Origin: Streptomyces albus subsp. albus
GTDB taxonomy: Bacteria > Actinomycetota > Actinomycetes > Streptomycetales > Streptomycetaceae
Assembly (NCBI RefSeq): GCF_000719865.1
Contig: NZ_JOID01000018.1
Location: 1-64,000, forward strand
Reading direction: 5' to 3'
DNA: 64,000 bases
The notes under the pieces were generated by a model that made no database searches, was not told the DNA's origin, and worked only from the letters and a program-made list of their open reading frames with translations. How positions within the stretch are numbered: position 1 is the first letter of the stretch; each line of letters opens with the position of its first letter. The translations under genes and the position numbers were made by a program. Positions 17,801 through 26,632 of this stretch are shown here, piece after piece.

Positions 17801-18931
17801 TCAGGAGAGGGTCGGGATGATCTCGCGGACCTTGGAGGCGATCTCGGCCGGGATCGGCGCGTAGCCCTCCTCGGAGAGGATCTTCTGGCCGTCCTCGCTG
17901 GCCGTGTAGGTCAGGAAGGACTTCATGGCCTCCAGGGACTCGGCCTTGTTGCCCTTGTCGCAGGCGATCTCGTAGGTGACGAGGATGACCGGGTAGGCGC
18001 CCTCGGCCTTGGTCGCGTAGTCGAGTTCCAGGGCGAGGTCGTCACCCTTGCCGACGACCTTCGCGGCGGCGATGGCCTTGGAGGCGTTCTCGGAGGTGGC
18101 CTCGACGGGCTCGGGGGCGCCGGTGTCGATCTTCACCGAGTTGAGGTTGTTGCTGGTGGCGTAGGAGAGCTCGAAGTAGCCGATGGCGCCCTCGACCTGC
18201 TTGACCTGCGCGGCGACACCGGAGGAGCCGCTGGCGGACTGGCCGCCCTTGGCGGGCCAGGACTTCTCGGCCTCGTACTTCCATGCGTCCGGGGCCGCCT
18301 CACCCAGGTACTTGCCCAGGTTCTGGGTGGTGCCGGACTCGTCGGAGCGGTGGAAGGCCTGGATGTCGGTGGACGGCAGCTCGGCGTCCGGGTTGAGCTT
18401 CTTGATCGCGGCGTCGTCCCACTTCTTGATCTTCGAGTCGAAGATCTTGGCGATGGTGGGGGCGTCCAGGACCAGGTTGTCCACACCGGAGAGGTTGTAG
18501 CTGATGGCGACGGGGCCGCCGACCATCGGCAGGTTGATGCCCTGGCCGTTCTTGCAGATCTTCTTCGACGCCGCGACCTCGTCCTCCTTGAGGGCGGAGT
18601 CGGAGCCGGCGAAGGCGGTGGTGCCCTGGTTGAACTGGGTGATGCCGCCGCCCGAGCCGATCGGGTTGTAGTTGATCTGCACGTCGGGGCAGGCGGCCAT
18701 GTAGTTCTTGATCCAGAGGTCCATGGCGTTCTTCTGCGCCGAGGACCCGGAGGCGAGGAGCTTGCCCTCGCCGCCGCACTTGATGTTCCCGGCGGCCTTG
18801 GTGGCGTCCTCGCCGCCCTGCTTCGTGTTGTCGTCCGAACCGCATGCGGTGAGAAGCAGTGCCGTCGAAACAGCGGCCGCGCCGACGGTGAGGGCCCGCA
18901 GACCGCGGACGTTCCTACGCTGAAGCTTCAC
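17801..18931 (-). CDS. pstS: phosphate-binding lipoprotein PstS
   Basis: A 376-residue substrate-binding protein with a signal peptide and lipobox LLTAC (Cys30). Typical PstS segments are present: SGSSAQ, the GSGGGI phosphate loop, RSDESGTT and SYATSNNLNSVKI. The GTG start has AGGAAGGA upstream. It binds phosphate outside the membrane and delivers it to PstCA. A PHO box about 140 bases upstream implies induction by PhoP on phosphate starvation. Confidence 0.97.
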   Translation of the reverse strand: MKLQRRNVRGLRALTVGAAAVSTALLLTACGSDDNTKQGGEDATKAAGNIKCGGEGKLLASGSSAQKNAMDLWIKNYMAACPDVQINYNPIGSGGGITQFNQGTTAFAGSDSALKEDEVAASKKICKNGQGINLPMVGGPVAISYNLSGVDNLVLDAPTIAKIFDSKIKKWDDAAIKKLNPDAELPSTDIQAFHRSDESGTTQNLGKYLGEAAPDAWKYEAEKSWPAKGGQSASGSSGVAAQVKQVEGAIGYFELSYATSNNLNSVKIDTGAPEPVEATSENASKAIAAAKVVGKGDDLALELDYATKAEGAYPVILVTYEIACDKGNKAESLEAMKSFLTYTASEDGQKILSEEGYAPIPAEIASKVREIIPTLS

Positions 18932-19050
18932 CTTGGTGTGTTCCTTCCTGGGGCCCGCCGGCGACGGCGAAGCAAGGTCGGTGGTTCTGCTGGATCTGCG
19001 TTCACCCGCCGGCTGCCCGCCGACCGGTAAGGCTGAAATTAGGCAGATCA

Positions 19051-19094
19051 GGTGAATCGATCGACGGGGGAGGGTGAACACGGGGTGAACCTCG
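19051..19094 (-). promoter_or_regulatory. PHO box (PhoP-binding direct repeats) of pstS
   Basis: On the minus strand, GTTCACC occurs at 19084-19090 and 19073-19079, exactly 11 bases apart, the classic Streptomyces PHO box. A third half-site ATTCACC at 19051-19057 lies 22 bases further on, in phase. This predicts PhoP-activated transcription of pstS. Confidence 0.85.
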
Positions 19095-19202
19095 CCTATC
19101 AGTGCGGCGACCCGCTCCGGCGTTCGGCACGCCGAGTGACGGATGTGACGGATGGGGTGAAGGTTCTGCCCGCGTGATGCCTCCCCCGCACAGGAAGAGC
19201 TC

Positions 19203-20432
19203 TTGCGCAATGGCGCGAACTCGCCCCCCTCTGTCGTATTCCGCTCAGTCGTGCAACCATCCGCGGTTGAGAGACATCACGTCAGCAAGGCAGTTGACGA
19301 TGCGGTTGACGAGTTTGACGACGCGGTGGACGACGCGTGGACGAGGCGGAGGTGGCCGGTGGGGCGGCAGCGGGCGATCGTGACGGCGACAGCACTGGTG
19401 TGCGCGGTGGGGGGCCTGCTGGCGCCGGGCACCGCGTACGCCGCTCCGGCCGAGCCTGATCCCGTGCCCGTCTCCCGCCTGGAGGAGATCCGCAAGGAGA
19501 TCGAGACCCTCTACCACAAGGCGGAGGCCGCCACCGAGGCGTACAACGCGGCGCGGGAGAAGACACGCGAGCAGTCGCGCAAGCTGGACCGGATCGAGAA
19601 GAAGACCGCCGCCGCCAAGGAGCGGATGAAGCTGCTCCGGGGGCAGGCCGGCGCGATGGTCCGCTCCCACTACCGGGGCAGCGGCATGCCCGACACCCTG
19701 CAGCTGCTGCTGGAGGGCGGCTCCAAGGACTTCCTGCACGACGCCGACACCGCCCGCAAGGGCCGGCAGGCGCAGGCGGGGCTCATCGCGAGCCTGGAGA
19801 ACACCCGCGAGCGGCTGGACACCTACGCCGAGACAGCGGACGAGGAGTACCGCCGCCTCCGCGCGCAGCAGAAGAAGAAGGCCGTCGCCAAGAAGGCGGT
19901 CGAGTCGAGGATCGAGGCCGCCGAGGAACTCGAGTCGCGGCTGCAGGCCGAGGAACTGGAGCGGCTGCGCGAGCTGGAGGACGAGGCCGCGCGGGAGGCC
20001 CAGGCCGAGTGGCTGGACTCCGGGGTGCTGGACGAGATCGACGCCCGGGCCTCCGAGGAGGGGAAGAAGGCGATCGCCTACGCCACCGGGCAGCTCGGCA
20101 AGGACTACGAGTGGGGCGCCGAGGGCCCGGACACCTACGACTGCTCCGGGCTGACCTCGCAGGCCTGGGCGGCGGCCGGCCGGACCATCCCGCGGACCTC
20201 GCAGGAGCAGTGGAAGCGGCTCCCCAGGATCGCCATCCGGGACATGCGGCCGGGCGACCTGATCATCTACCACTCGGACGCGAGCCACGTCGGGATGTAC
20301 ATCGGGGGCGGCGACATCGTGCACGCGCCGCGTCCGGGGCGGCAGATCACCGTGACGGGGGCCGGCTCGATGCGGATCCTGGGCGTCGTACGGCCCGACG
20401 AGCGGGCGGGCGACCGGGCCGGGGAACGATAA
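19203..20432 (+). CDS. secreted coiled-coil NlpC/P60 peptidoglycan endopeptidase (RipA-like)
   Basis: A 409-residue protein. After an atypically long N-terminus comes a signal peptide (cleavage near AYA-AP, about residue 79), a long charged coiled coil (about 90-275) and a C-terminal NlpC/P60 domain with DCSGLT and SHVGMYIGGG carrying the catalytic Cys and His. It is a D,L-endopeptidase of the type used in cell separation and spore wall remodelling. The TTG start with AGGAAGAG upstream is my best choice but uncertain; an internal GTG about 17 codons later is possible. Confidence 0.85.
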   Translation: MRNGANSPPSVVFRSVVQPSAVERHHVSKAVDDAVDEFDDAVDDAWTRRRWPVGRQRAIVTATALVCAVGGLLAPGTAYAAPAEPDPVPVSRLEEIRKEIETLYHKAEAATEAYNAAREKTREQSRKLDRIEKKTAAAKERMKLLRGQAGAMVRSHYRGSGMPDTLQLLLEGGSKDFLHDADTARKGRQAQAGLIASLENTRERLDTYAETADEEYRRLRAQQKKKAVAKKAVESRIEAAEELESRLQAEELERLRELEDEAAREAQAEWLDSGVLDEIDARASEEGKKAIAYATGQLGKDYEWGAEGPDTYDCSGLTSQAWAAAGRTIPRTSQEQWKRLPRIAIRDMRPGDLIIYHSDASHVGMYIGGGDIVHAPRPGRQITVTGAGSMRILGVVRPDERAGDRAGER

Positions 20433-20793
20433 CCCGGCGAGGCGAGGAGCGGTGGGCCGGCAGGCCGGGGAACGTCCTGGGGGCGGGGCCGGCGGCACCC
20501 GGTGCCATTCCACCGTCTCCGGGCGGGCTCCGGCCGTGCTCCCGGTCGGTAACCGCAGCGCGTGATGTTCATCATCACCCCATTCGCCCAGCCAGGGCTA
20601 AAACGCCCCTGCGGCTTGGCATATGACATCACAGAGTGGTTGCCCGGCATTCCGTTACTGCTGGACCTGCCGCTATGGTCGCCTCTCAGTGCCCGGCACA
20701 GTGTGACCGCCGACCCGTCCGGCGGACCGGGCCCTGGCGGCGTACCGATCCGGTGGCCGTCTTGCCCTCGGGGGGAGGGAAGGATCTTAAGCG
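20433..20793 (+). other. intergenic region, 361 bp
   Basis: No gene seen. It contains GTGATG (20562-20567) and CATCAC (20573-20578) as a short inverted repeat and a locally A/T-richer stretch (20580-20650), a plausible promoter region for the phosphatase gene. Confidence 0.45.
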
Positions 20794-22149
20794 ATGCCCG
20801 TACCCGCGCCTCGGCAGGGGGAAACCCTGGCCGCGGGAGGTGCTCCGGCTGCCCCCTCACCGCGCTCCGCCGCGGAGTTCCGGGCGGCGGTCCCCGTGCC
20901 GGCTCCCCCGCCGGCCCCCGGAACCGCTCAGGCTCCGCCCCTCACCCTGCTGGTGATCGAGGACGATCCGTCGGTGGCCTTCTCGGTGCCGGACCAGCTC
21001 GACACCGGAGGCCGCCGGGTCCGCCTGCGCACCGCCCGCAACCTCACCGAGGCCGAGCGGCTGCTGACCGACGACGTGGACTGCATCCTCCTCGACCTGG
21101 CGCTGGACGTGCGGCAGGCCGGCGAGGAGCTGGACACGCTGCGCCAGGTGCTGCGGCTCGCGCCCGGCCACGCCGTCCTTGTCCTCACCGCCGAGGCGGA
21201 CGCGGAGCGCGGCGCCGAGGCCGTACGCGTCGGAGCGCAGGACTACCTCTTCCGCGACGAGCTGGACGGCCGCGCCCTCGGCCGGGCCATCCGCTACGCC
21301 GTCGAGCGCAAGCGGGCCGACGCCGCGCAGCGCCAGCTCACCGAGTCGCGGCTGCGCGGCCAGGAGAACCGGCGGCTGGAGCGCGGGCTGCTGCCCAAGC
21401 CCCTGCTGGAGGGCTCCGACCTGCGCTTCGCCGCCCGCTACCGGCCCGGCCGCAGCCGCGCCCTGCTCGGCGGCGACTTCTACGACACCGTCCGCACCCC
21501 CGACGGCACCGTGCACGCCATGATCGGCGACGTGTGCGGGCACGGCCCGGACGAGGCGGCGCTCGGCGTGCTGCTGCGGATCGCCTGGCGGTCCCTGACC
21601 CTGGCCGGGCTGTGCGGCGACGAACTCCTCGGCACGCTGCAGAAGGTGCTGGAGAACGAGCGTCCCAACGACGAGATCTTCGCGACCCTCTGCACCCTCG
21701 ACATCGCGCCCGACGGCCGCCGGGCCGGGCTCTGCCTCGCCGGGCACCCGGCGCCGATGGTCGCGCGCGAGGGGCGGCGGGTGAAGCTGCTGCACTACGA
21801 CGACGGCGGGCCCGCGCTGGGCGTCCTGCCGCGCGCCCGCTGGCCGCGCCGGCAGGTGGAGCTTGGCGGCACCTGGAGCCTGGTGATGTACACCGACGGG
21901 CTGATCGAGGGCCGGGTCGGGCGGGGCACGCAGCGGCTGGGCCAGGAGGGCATCGTCGAGGTGATCAGCGGCCTGCGGGACCGGGGGCTGGACGGCGAGG
22001 AACTGCTGGACGCGGCGATGGCCGAGGTGCGGGAGCTCAACGGCGGCGAACTGACGGACGACGTGGCGGTGCTGCTGCTGGACCGCGACCGGGAGCACGG
22101 CCGGGGCCGCGGCGGCCGCGACGAGGGCCGGGCCCGGCCCGGGGCCTGA
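20794..22149 (+). CDS. response regulator fused to SpoIIE/RsbU-type PP2C phosphatase
   Basis: A 451-residue protein. A Pro/Ala-rich leader (1-48) precedes a receiver domain (about 50-170) with acidic Asp57/Asp58, phosphoacceptor Asp101 and Thr132; the usual lysine is Arg154. A short helix leads to a PP2C domain (about 205-430) with GGDFYD, GDVCGHG, MYTDGLIEG and TDDVAVLLL metal-binding motifs. Family members dephosphorylate anti-sigma-factor antagonists under control of receiver phosphorylation. No histidine kinase is adjacent. Confidence 0.9.
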   Translation: MPVPAPRQGETLAAGGAPAAPSPRSAAEFRAAVPVPAPPPAPGTAQAPPLTLLVIEDDPSVAFSVPDQLDTGGRRVRLRTARNLTEAERLLTDDVDCILLDLALDVRQAGEELDTLRQVLRLAPGHAVLVLTAEADAERGAEAVRVGAQDYLFRDELDGRALGRAIRYAVERKRADAAQRQLTESRLRGQENRRLERGLLPKPLLEGSDLRFAARYRPGRSRALLGGDFYDTVRTPDGTVHAMIGDVCGHGPDEAALGVLLRIAWRSLTLAGLCGDELLGTLQKVLENERPNDEIFATLCTLDIAPDGRRAGLCLAGHPAPMVAREGRRVKLLHYDDGGPALGVLPRARWPRRQVELGGTWSLVMYTDGLIEGRVGRGTQRLGQEGIVEVISGLRDRGLDGEELLDAAMAEVRELNGGELTDDVAVLLLDRDREHGRGRGGRDEGRARPGA

Positions 22150-22472
22150 CCCGGGGGACTGCGGGCCGGCAGCGCGGGCGCTCTGGTTGCCCCGGGCGAC
22201 CGCTGCCGGGACACCCGGGCGAGGGTTCGAGCCGGTCCGCCGCTCCGGCTTGCCGTCCGTTTCCGCCGTTGGCCCTCCCGTTCCGCTCACGCCCCGTCCG
22301 AGCTCCGGCTTGCCCTCCGCCGCACGCAGCGGACCCCCGCCCGCCCTGAGGGCGACGACGGGGGCCCGGAGCTGCGCGGCCGGTGGACGGCCGGCCGGCA
22401 GCGGGGTGCCTTGCGGTGCTGCGGTGCTGCGGTGCTGCGGAGGCGAGTTGGCTACGGCGCCCGCCGGACGGC
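22150..22472. other. 323-bp convergent intergenic region with repeats and hairpin
   Basis: No gene seen. It contains an 8-bp tandem repeat, TGCGGTGC three times plus a partial copy (22412-22440), and a hairpin of CCCCCG (22334-22339) with CGGGGG (22359-22364), a possible shared terminator of the flanking converging genes. Confidence 0.5.
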
Positions 22473-22832
22473 TCAGCGGCCGCCGTTGTACGGGCCGTAC
22501 GGGCCGTCGGAGCTGCTGCCGCGCCGGCCGCGGCCACCGCCGCCGCCACCCGAGAGAGCCCGCACGGCGGGCCGTACGTCCACGACGTACACGATCGCGG
22601 CGATCAGCCCGATGATCGTGAGGAAGAACAGCCCCAGCGGCAGCACGTTCACCACCACCGCGATGCCCAGGATGATCAGCCAGAACGGCTTGGTCTGCTT
22701 GTCGGCGGCGCGGAAGGCGTCCTCGCGCCGGATCACGGCGTCGATGAAGGCGAACACCGTGAAGAGGAGAATGGCCAGATAGAGAAAGCTCAGAATGTTG
22801 TGAAAGCCCTGCACCAGCACGCCGTCCACCAC
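22473..22832 (-). CDS. DUF2516 family membrane protein
   Basis: A 119-residue protein with an N-terminal span (about 10-33), a short charged loop (RREDAFRAADKQTKPFW) and two further spans (about 50-68 and 69-88), then a Gly/Arg/Tyr-rich tail. It matches the actinobacterial DUF2516 pattern. The GTG start is the first of two adjacent GTGs. The function is unknown. Confidence 0.85.
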   Translation of the reverse strand: MVDGVLVQGFHNILSFLYLAILLFTVFAFIDAVIRREDAFRAADKQTKPFWLIILGIAVVVNVLPLGLFFLTIIGLIAAIVYVVDVRPAVRALSGGGGGGRGRRGSSSDGPYGPYNGGR

Positions 22833-22957
22833 CCAGTCCTATCGCGCGCCCTGTCGCGCGCGTCGGTCACGTCTGCGTCGTATCGTCCGTCGGTGCCGCC
22901 GGTCCGGCGGCCGGTCCCGGCAGCCGGCGGTATCGCGGCCACCGTACAGACCGTATA

Positions 22958-23002
22958 GGGACAACGGGCCGGGCACGTCGCTTGTGCCCGGCCCGTTGTC
23001 CC
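22958..23002 (-). terminator. 19-bp perfect hairpin terminator
   Basis: GGGACAACGGGCCGGGCAC at 22958-22976 pairs with 22984-23002 around a 7-base loop. It lies 46 bases after the stop of the HBHA-like gene and probably terminates its transcript. Confidence 0.75.
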
Positions 23003-23047
23003 GGTTGTCCGTCCGGCGCCGTGGCCGTCACCCGCGGTGCGCGGATG

Positions 23048-23680
23048 TCACTCGGCGGACTTCGGCGTCGTCTTCTTGGCCGGGGCCTTGCGAGCGGCGG
23101 CCGGCTTCTTCGCCGCGGCGGGCTTGGCCTCGGCGGCGGGCGCCGCCTTCTGCTCCGGCGCCTTCGCCTCGGGAGCCTTCGCCTCCGGGGCCTTCTTCGC
23201 CGTGGCCGCGGCCGGCTTCGGGGCAGGCTCCGGCTCGACGGCGATGGCGATGTCGGTCATCTGTTCGGCGGCCTCACCGCGCCAGGTCTGCACGGCGCCG
23301 CGGCCGCGGTCGGCCAGCTCGTCGTACGTCTCGCGGGCCTTGACCGCGTACTCGGCGGCGCGGCCGACACCCTGGAGCGCCAGGTGCTGGGCGTTGTCCC
23401 GCAGCTTCCTGATGTCGGTGTCGAGCGTGCCGAACACCTCGGTCAGCTTGCTCTGCACGGTGGCCTGGGCCTCCTTGGCCTGCCGGCTCACCTTCTCCTG
23501 GACGGCCTTCGGGTCGGCGGTCCGGACGGCGGCGAACCGCTCCGGGGCCTCGGCGCGCAGCTTCTCGATCAGCGCGGGGAACTCCCGGAGCTTCTCGGCG
23601 GCGAGGTCCGCCGTGCCGACGGCGGCGTAGAAGGGGGTCGACTCCTGGATGGTCCTGCGGAGTTCGTCGGTGGTGGCCAT
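23048..23680 (-). CDS. heparin-binding-haemagglutinin-like helical protein
   Basis: A 210-residue protein. The first 150 residues form an amphipathic helical region; the C-terminus is a Lys/Ala/Pro-rich tail with KAPEAKAPEAKAPE repeats and KKPAAARKAPAKK, the same plan as mycobacterial HbhA. In Streptomyces such proteins bind polyanions or nucleoid DNA; the role here is not known. It is downstream of the XRE gene with a 25-base gap, so probably co-transcribed. Confidence 0.8.
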   Translation of the reverse strand: MATTDELRRTIQESTPFYAAVGTADLAAEKLREFPALIEKLRAEAPERFAAVRTADPKAVQEKVSRQAKEAQATVQSKLTEVFGTLDTDIRKLRDNAQHLALQGVGRAAEYAVKARETYDELADRGRGAVQTWRGEAAEQMTDIAIAVEPEPAPKPAAATAKKAPEAKAPEAKAPEQKAAPAAEAKPAAAKKPAAARKAPAKKTTPKSAE

Positions 23681-23705
23681 GGCGGGATCCCTCCGGATCG
23701 GTCGG

Positions 23706-24188
23706 TCAGCTTGATGGCTTGGCTTCGCCGCTGTCGCCGTCGTCCCCGGCACCGGCCGGGGAGCCGGAGCCGGACGACGGGGCGGACGGCGGCGCGGCGG
23801 GGGCGCCGTCGGGGTGGCCGGCTGTGTCACCGGCGTCCGTGGCGTGCCCGTTCTCCCTGCGGAAGGACTCGTAGATCTGGATGAGCACCTGCTTCTGGCG
23901 CTCGTTGATCGACGGGTCGGTCATGATCGCGCTCTTGACCTCGACCTCGTCCCGGTCCCGCTCGTCGAGGATTCCGGCCTGGACGTACAGCGTCTCCGCG
24001 GAGATCCGCAGCGCCTTCGCGAGCTGCTGCAGGATCTCCGCGCTCGGCTTGCGCAGCCCGCGCTCGATCTGGCTGAGGTACGGGTTCGACACCCCGGCGG
24101 CCTCGGAGAGCTGCCGCAGCGACAACCGCGCACTGCGCCGCTGCTCCCGCAGGAACTCCCCGAGATTGCCGACCTTGAGTGAAGCCAT
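23706..24188 (-). CDS. XRE-family helix-turn-helix regulator
   Basis: A 160-residue protein with an N-terminal HTH_3 domain (about 8-65; LSLRQLSEAAGVSNPYLSQIE contains the recognition helix), a helical middle part and a disordered Gly/Ser/Pro tail. It is the first gene of a two-gene unit with the HBHA-like gene. An inverted repeat 30 bases upstream is a likely autoregulatory site. Confidence 0.85.
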   Translation of the reverse strand: MASLKVGNLGEFLREQRRSARLSLRQLSEAAGVSNPYLSQIERGLRKPSAEILQQLAKALRISAETLYVQAGILDERDRDEVEVKSAIMTDPSINERQKQVLIQIYESFRRENGHATDAGDTAGHPDGAPAAPPSAPSSGSGSPAGAGDDGDSGEAKPSS

Positions 24189-24217
24189 GGCCCCATCGTG
24201 CACCCGAATGCTAACTA

Positions 24218-24238
24218 TTGCAAGCGACCTGCTTGCAA
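24218..24238. promoter_or_regulatory. palindromic operator candidate upstream of XRE gene
   Basis: TTGCAAG (24218-24224) and CTTGCAA (24232-24238) are perfect inverted arms separated by seven bases, 30 bases before the XRE start codon. The form suits an XRE dimer. Confidence 0.6.
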
Positions 24239-24395
24239 GTGGCATGCAGAGGTGTGGCCGCAGCGTGGCGTGACGTGCGGCGTGAGGTGTCTCACCCAGT
24301 GGCCGATCAGGGCACCGGTGAATCAAAATCCGGGTGGGTATGGGCTGGTTCGCACTCGTATACTCGTGCGACTTCATGGAGGGGGAGGCGGAACA

Positions 24396-24866
24396 GTGAA
24401 GCTTGCCGAGGCGCTGGCAGAACGTGCGGCGGCGACGCGCCGTGTGGAACAACTGCGAGCGCGTGTCGTCAGCAGTGCGCGGCACCAGGAAGGGGAGACG
24501 CCCGCCGAGGACGCAGCCCAGCTGCTGGCTGAGGCCGGCGAGGTGCTGGATGCTCTGGAGGGGCTGATCCGGCGGATCAATCGCACCAATGCCACCGTGG
24601 AGATGGGTCCGGACGGCACGCTCACCGATGCCCTCGCACGCCGGGATGTCCTGCGGCTGCGTCACTCTGTGGTCACCGCGGCGGCGGACGCGGCGGCGGG
24701 TCAGGGCGAGCGGGGATACGGCCGGCAGCTGCGGTCCGAGCTGATGATGCTGTCCGCGCTTCCGGTCGCAGAGCTGCGCGGTCAGGCGGATGCGCTCGCC
24801 CGGGAGATCCGCGAGGTCGATGTGCGGATCCAGCGGACGAACTGGGAGGTCGATCTGCTGGACTGA
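24396..24866 (+). CDS. DIP1984 family protein
   Basis: A 156-residue mostly helical protein starting at a GTG behind a GGAGGGGGAGG purine run. KLAEALAERAAATRRVEQLRARV and IRRINRTNATVEM match the DIP1984/septicolysin-type family, whose function is not established. It is monocistronic and divergent from the XRE gene. Confidence 0.85.
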   Translation: MKLAEALAERAAATRRVEQLRARVVSSARHQEGETPAEDAAQLLAEAGEVLDALEGLIRRINRTNATVEMGPDGTLTDALARRDVLRLRHSVVTAAADAAAGQGERGYGRQLRSELMMLSALPVAELRGQADALAREIREVDVRIQRTNWEVDLLD

Positions 24867-24974
24867 GCAGTCCGGCAAGCCGGGACGATGTGGAGCAGGT
24901 AGCGGCTTCGGAAGCGTGCACACACCGAGGGTCGGCGGTTTTCCGGCCCACTCCTGGCGCGTGAAGAGCAACGC

Positions 24975-24991
24975 GGGGGTTCGACTCCCCT
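24975..24991 (+). other. isolated tRNA-like T-arm
   Basis: GGGGG, loop TTCGACT and CCCCT form a canonical TpsiC arm with one G-T pair at the base. I find no matching D-arm, anticodon arm or acceptor strand around it, so it is at most a tRNA remnant or chance. It lies in a 273-bp noncoding interval. Confidence 0.35.
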
Positions 24992-25139
24992 GATGACAGC
25001 GCAGCTCAGCACCGCGTACAGGTGACAGTGCACATCGCACAGCACATCACCACGTGCAGATCCGAGGCGGCGAGGGCGGGTTCGGGGCTTTCCACATCGC
25101 CGAACCGTGGGGAACGGCGATCTCCGAGAGGCTTGAAGC

Positions 25140-25631
25140 ATGGTGATGACGGCGTCCGGGCCATGGCAGGAGCACAACCCCGGGGTCCTCATGGTCGTCA
25201 TCTTTGCCGGCGCGGTGACCCTGTTGAGCCTGACCGCGTACCTGTGCTCCCGGTTCACACGAGAGGTCAGGGAGCGCCGCACGCCCGCCGCGCTGTGCCG
25301 GGACGTCTCCCTGGCGGCCGTCGCCATGTCGCTCGCCCTCTACCAGTGGGGATCTCTCCACCTCTTCGTCCTCGGAAGAGGGGAACGGTATGTGGAGTGC
25401 GTGAAGGCGCACCCCGGGGGCCCGGCGGACATCGACGGGATCACCGCCGGCTTCGTCCCCCTGCGGCTCGCATGCCGGCTGCCGGACGGCCGCAGCTACC
25501 CCGTCGTCATACCGGACTACATCAACCCGTCCATGGCGGCTCTCCTGGCGCTCGCTGCGGCCTCCGCGATCACCGCGGCTCTGCTGCACCGCAGGCAGCG
25601 TTCCGGAGCGGCGGCACCGCGGAAGGGATGA
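25140..25631 (+). CDS. hypothetical membrane protein
   Basis: A 163-residue protein with hydrophobic segments near 15-35, 52-68 and 128-148 and an extracytoplasmic stretch with two cysteines (VECV, ACRL), possibly disulfide-bonded. GAGAGG precedes the ATG. I do not recognise the family. Confidence 0.65.
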   Translation: MVMTASGPWQEHNPGVLMVVIFAGAVTLLSLTAYLCSRFTREVRERRTPAALCRDVSLAAVAMSLALYQWGSLHLFVLGRGERYVECVKAHPGGPADIDGITAGFVPLRLACRLPDGRSYPVVIPDYINPSMAALLALAAASAITAALLHRRQRSGAAAPRKG

Positions 25632-25843
25632 CCTGTGGCGGCACATGGGCGTGGCTCGCGGACGTATTGGCGCACCCTGGCGGGCGGGCACCGGGCTTCC
25701 GAGCAGTCCGTCACGTCCCTCGACCGTCCCGGCCTCGGGGGGAACGCGACGGGGCGGCGTACGCCGACGTGGTGTCGGAGTGCGCCGCCCTCCCCCGGTG
25801 GGGGTGAGCCGGGGGGTAGCGGTCCGCGCGGCCGCCGCCCCGG

Positions 25844-26632
25844 TTACTTCGGGTCGCGGTTGTAGACCGTCTTCGACCAGAGGCGGCCGAGCGCGGTGAG
25901 GCCAAGGCACCAGGCGACGGCGAGCCAGCCGTTGTGGCCGATCTCGCTGCCCAGCAGCAGGCCGCGCAGGGTCTCGATGGCCGGGGTGAACGGCTGGTAC
26001 TCGGCGACCGGCTGGAACCAGCCCGGCATCGCGTCGACCGGGACGAAGGTGCTGGAGATGAGCGGGAGGAAGATCAGCGGCAACGCGTTGTTGCTCGCCG
26101 CCTCCGCGTTCGGGCTGACCAGGCCCATCCCGACGGCGATCCAGGTGAGCGCCAGGGCGAACAGCGCGAGCAGGCCGAGGGCCGCGAGCCACTCCAGGGC
26201 CGTGGCGTCCGTGGAGCGGAAGCCGATGGCCAGGCCGACGGCGCCCACGAGGACCACGCTGATGAGGGACTGCAACACGCTGCCGATGACGTGCCCGGTG
26301 ATCACGGAGCCGCGGTGGATCGCCATCGTGCGGAAGCGGGCGATGATGCCCTCGGTCATGTCGTTGGAGACGGACACCGCGGTGCCGACCGTGGTGCTCG
26401 CGATCGTCATGAGCAGGAGGCCGGGCACGAGGTAGGCGACGTACGCGGAGCGGTCCGCGCCGCCGCCGATGCCCGCGCTCATCACGTCGCCGAAGACGTA
26501 GACGAAGAGCAGCAGCAGCATCACCGGGGTGAGCAGCAGGTTCAGGGTGAGGGACGGGTAGCGCCGCGCGTGCAGGAGGTTGCGGCGCAGCATCGTGGAC
26601 GAGTCGCGCAGGGCGAGGGAGAGGGAGCTCAT
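25844..26632 (-). CDS. ABC-2 type permease, DrrB-like
   Basis: A 262-residue permease with six membrane spans and the ABC-2 motif region VPVDAMPGWFQPVAEYQPFTP. It overlaps the ATPase gene by four bases (ATGA), so the pair forms one exporter. It is paralogous to the permease at 50134-50964, but the context (RHH regulator and DUF4097) marks it as a core Streptomyces transporter of unknown substrate. Confidence 0.92.
   Translation of the reverse strand: MSSLSLALRDSSTMLRRNLLHARRYPSLTLNLLLTPVMLLLLFVYVFGDVMSAGIGGGADRSAYVAYLVPGLLLMTIASTTVGTAVSVSNDMTEGIIARFRTMAIHRGSVITGHVIGSVLQSLISVVLVGAVGLAIGFRSTDATALEWLAALGLLALFALALTWIAVGMGLVSPNAEAASNNALPLIFLPLISSTFVPVDAMPGWFQPVAEYQPFTPAIETLRGLLLGSEIGHNGWLAVAWCLGLTALGRLWSKTVYNRDPK

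Noticed and set aside
24867..25139. Complete tRNA gene
   Set aside because: Only a T-arm is present; no acceptor, D or anticodon stems can be folded around it.
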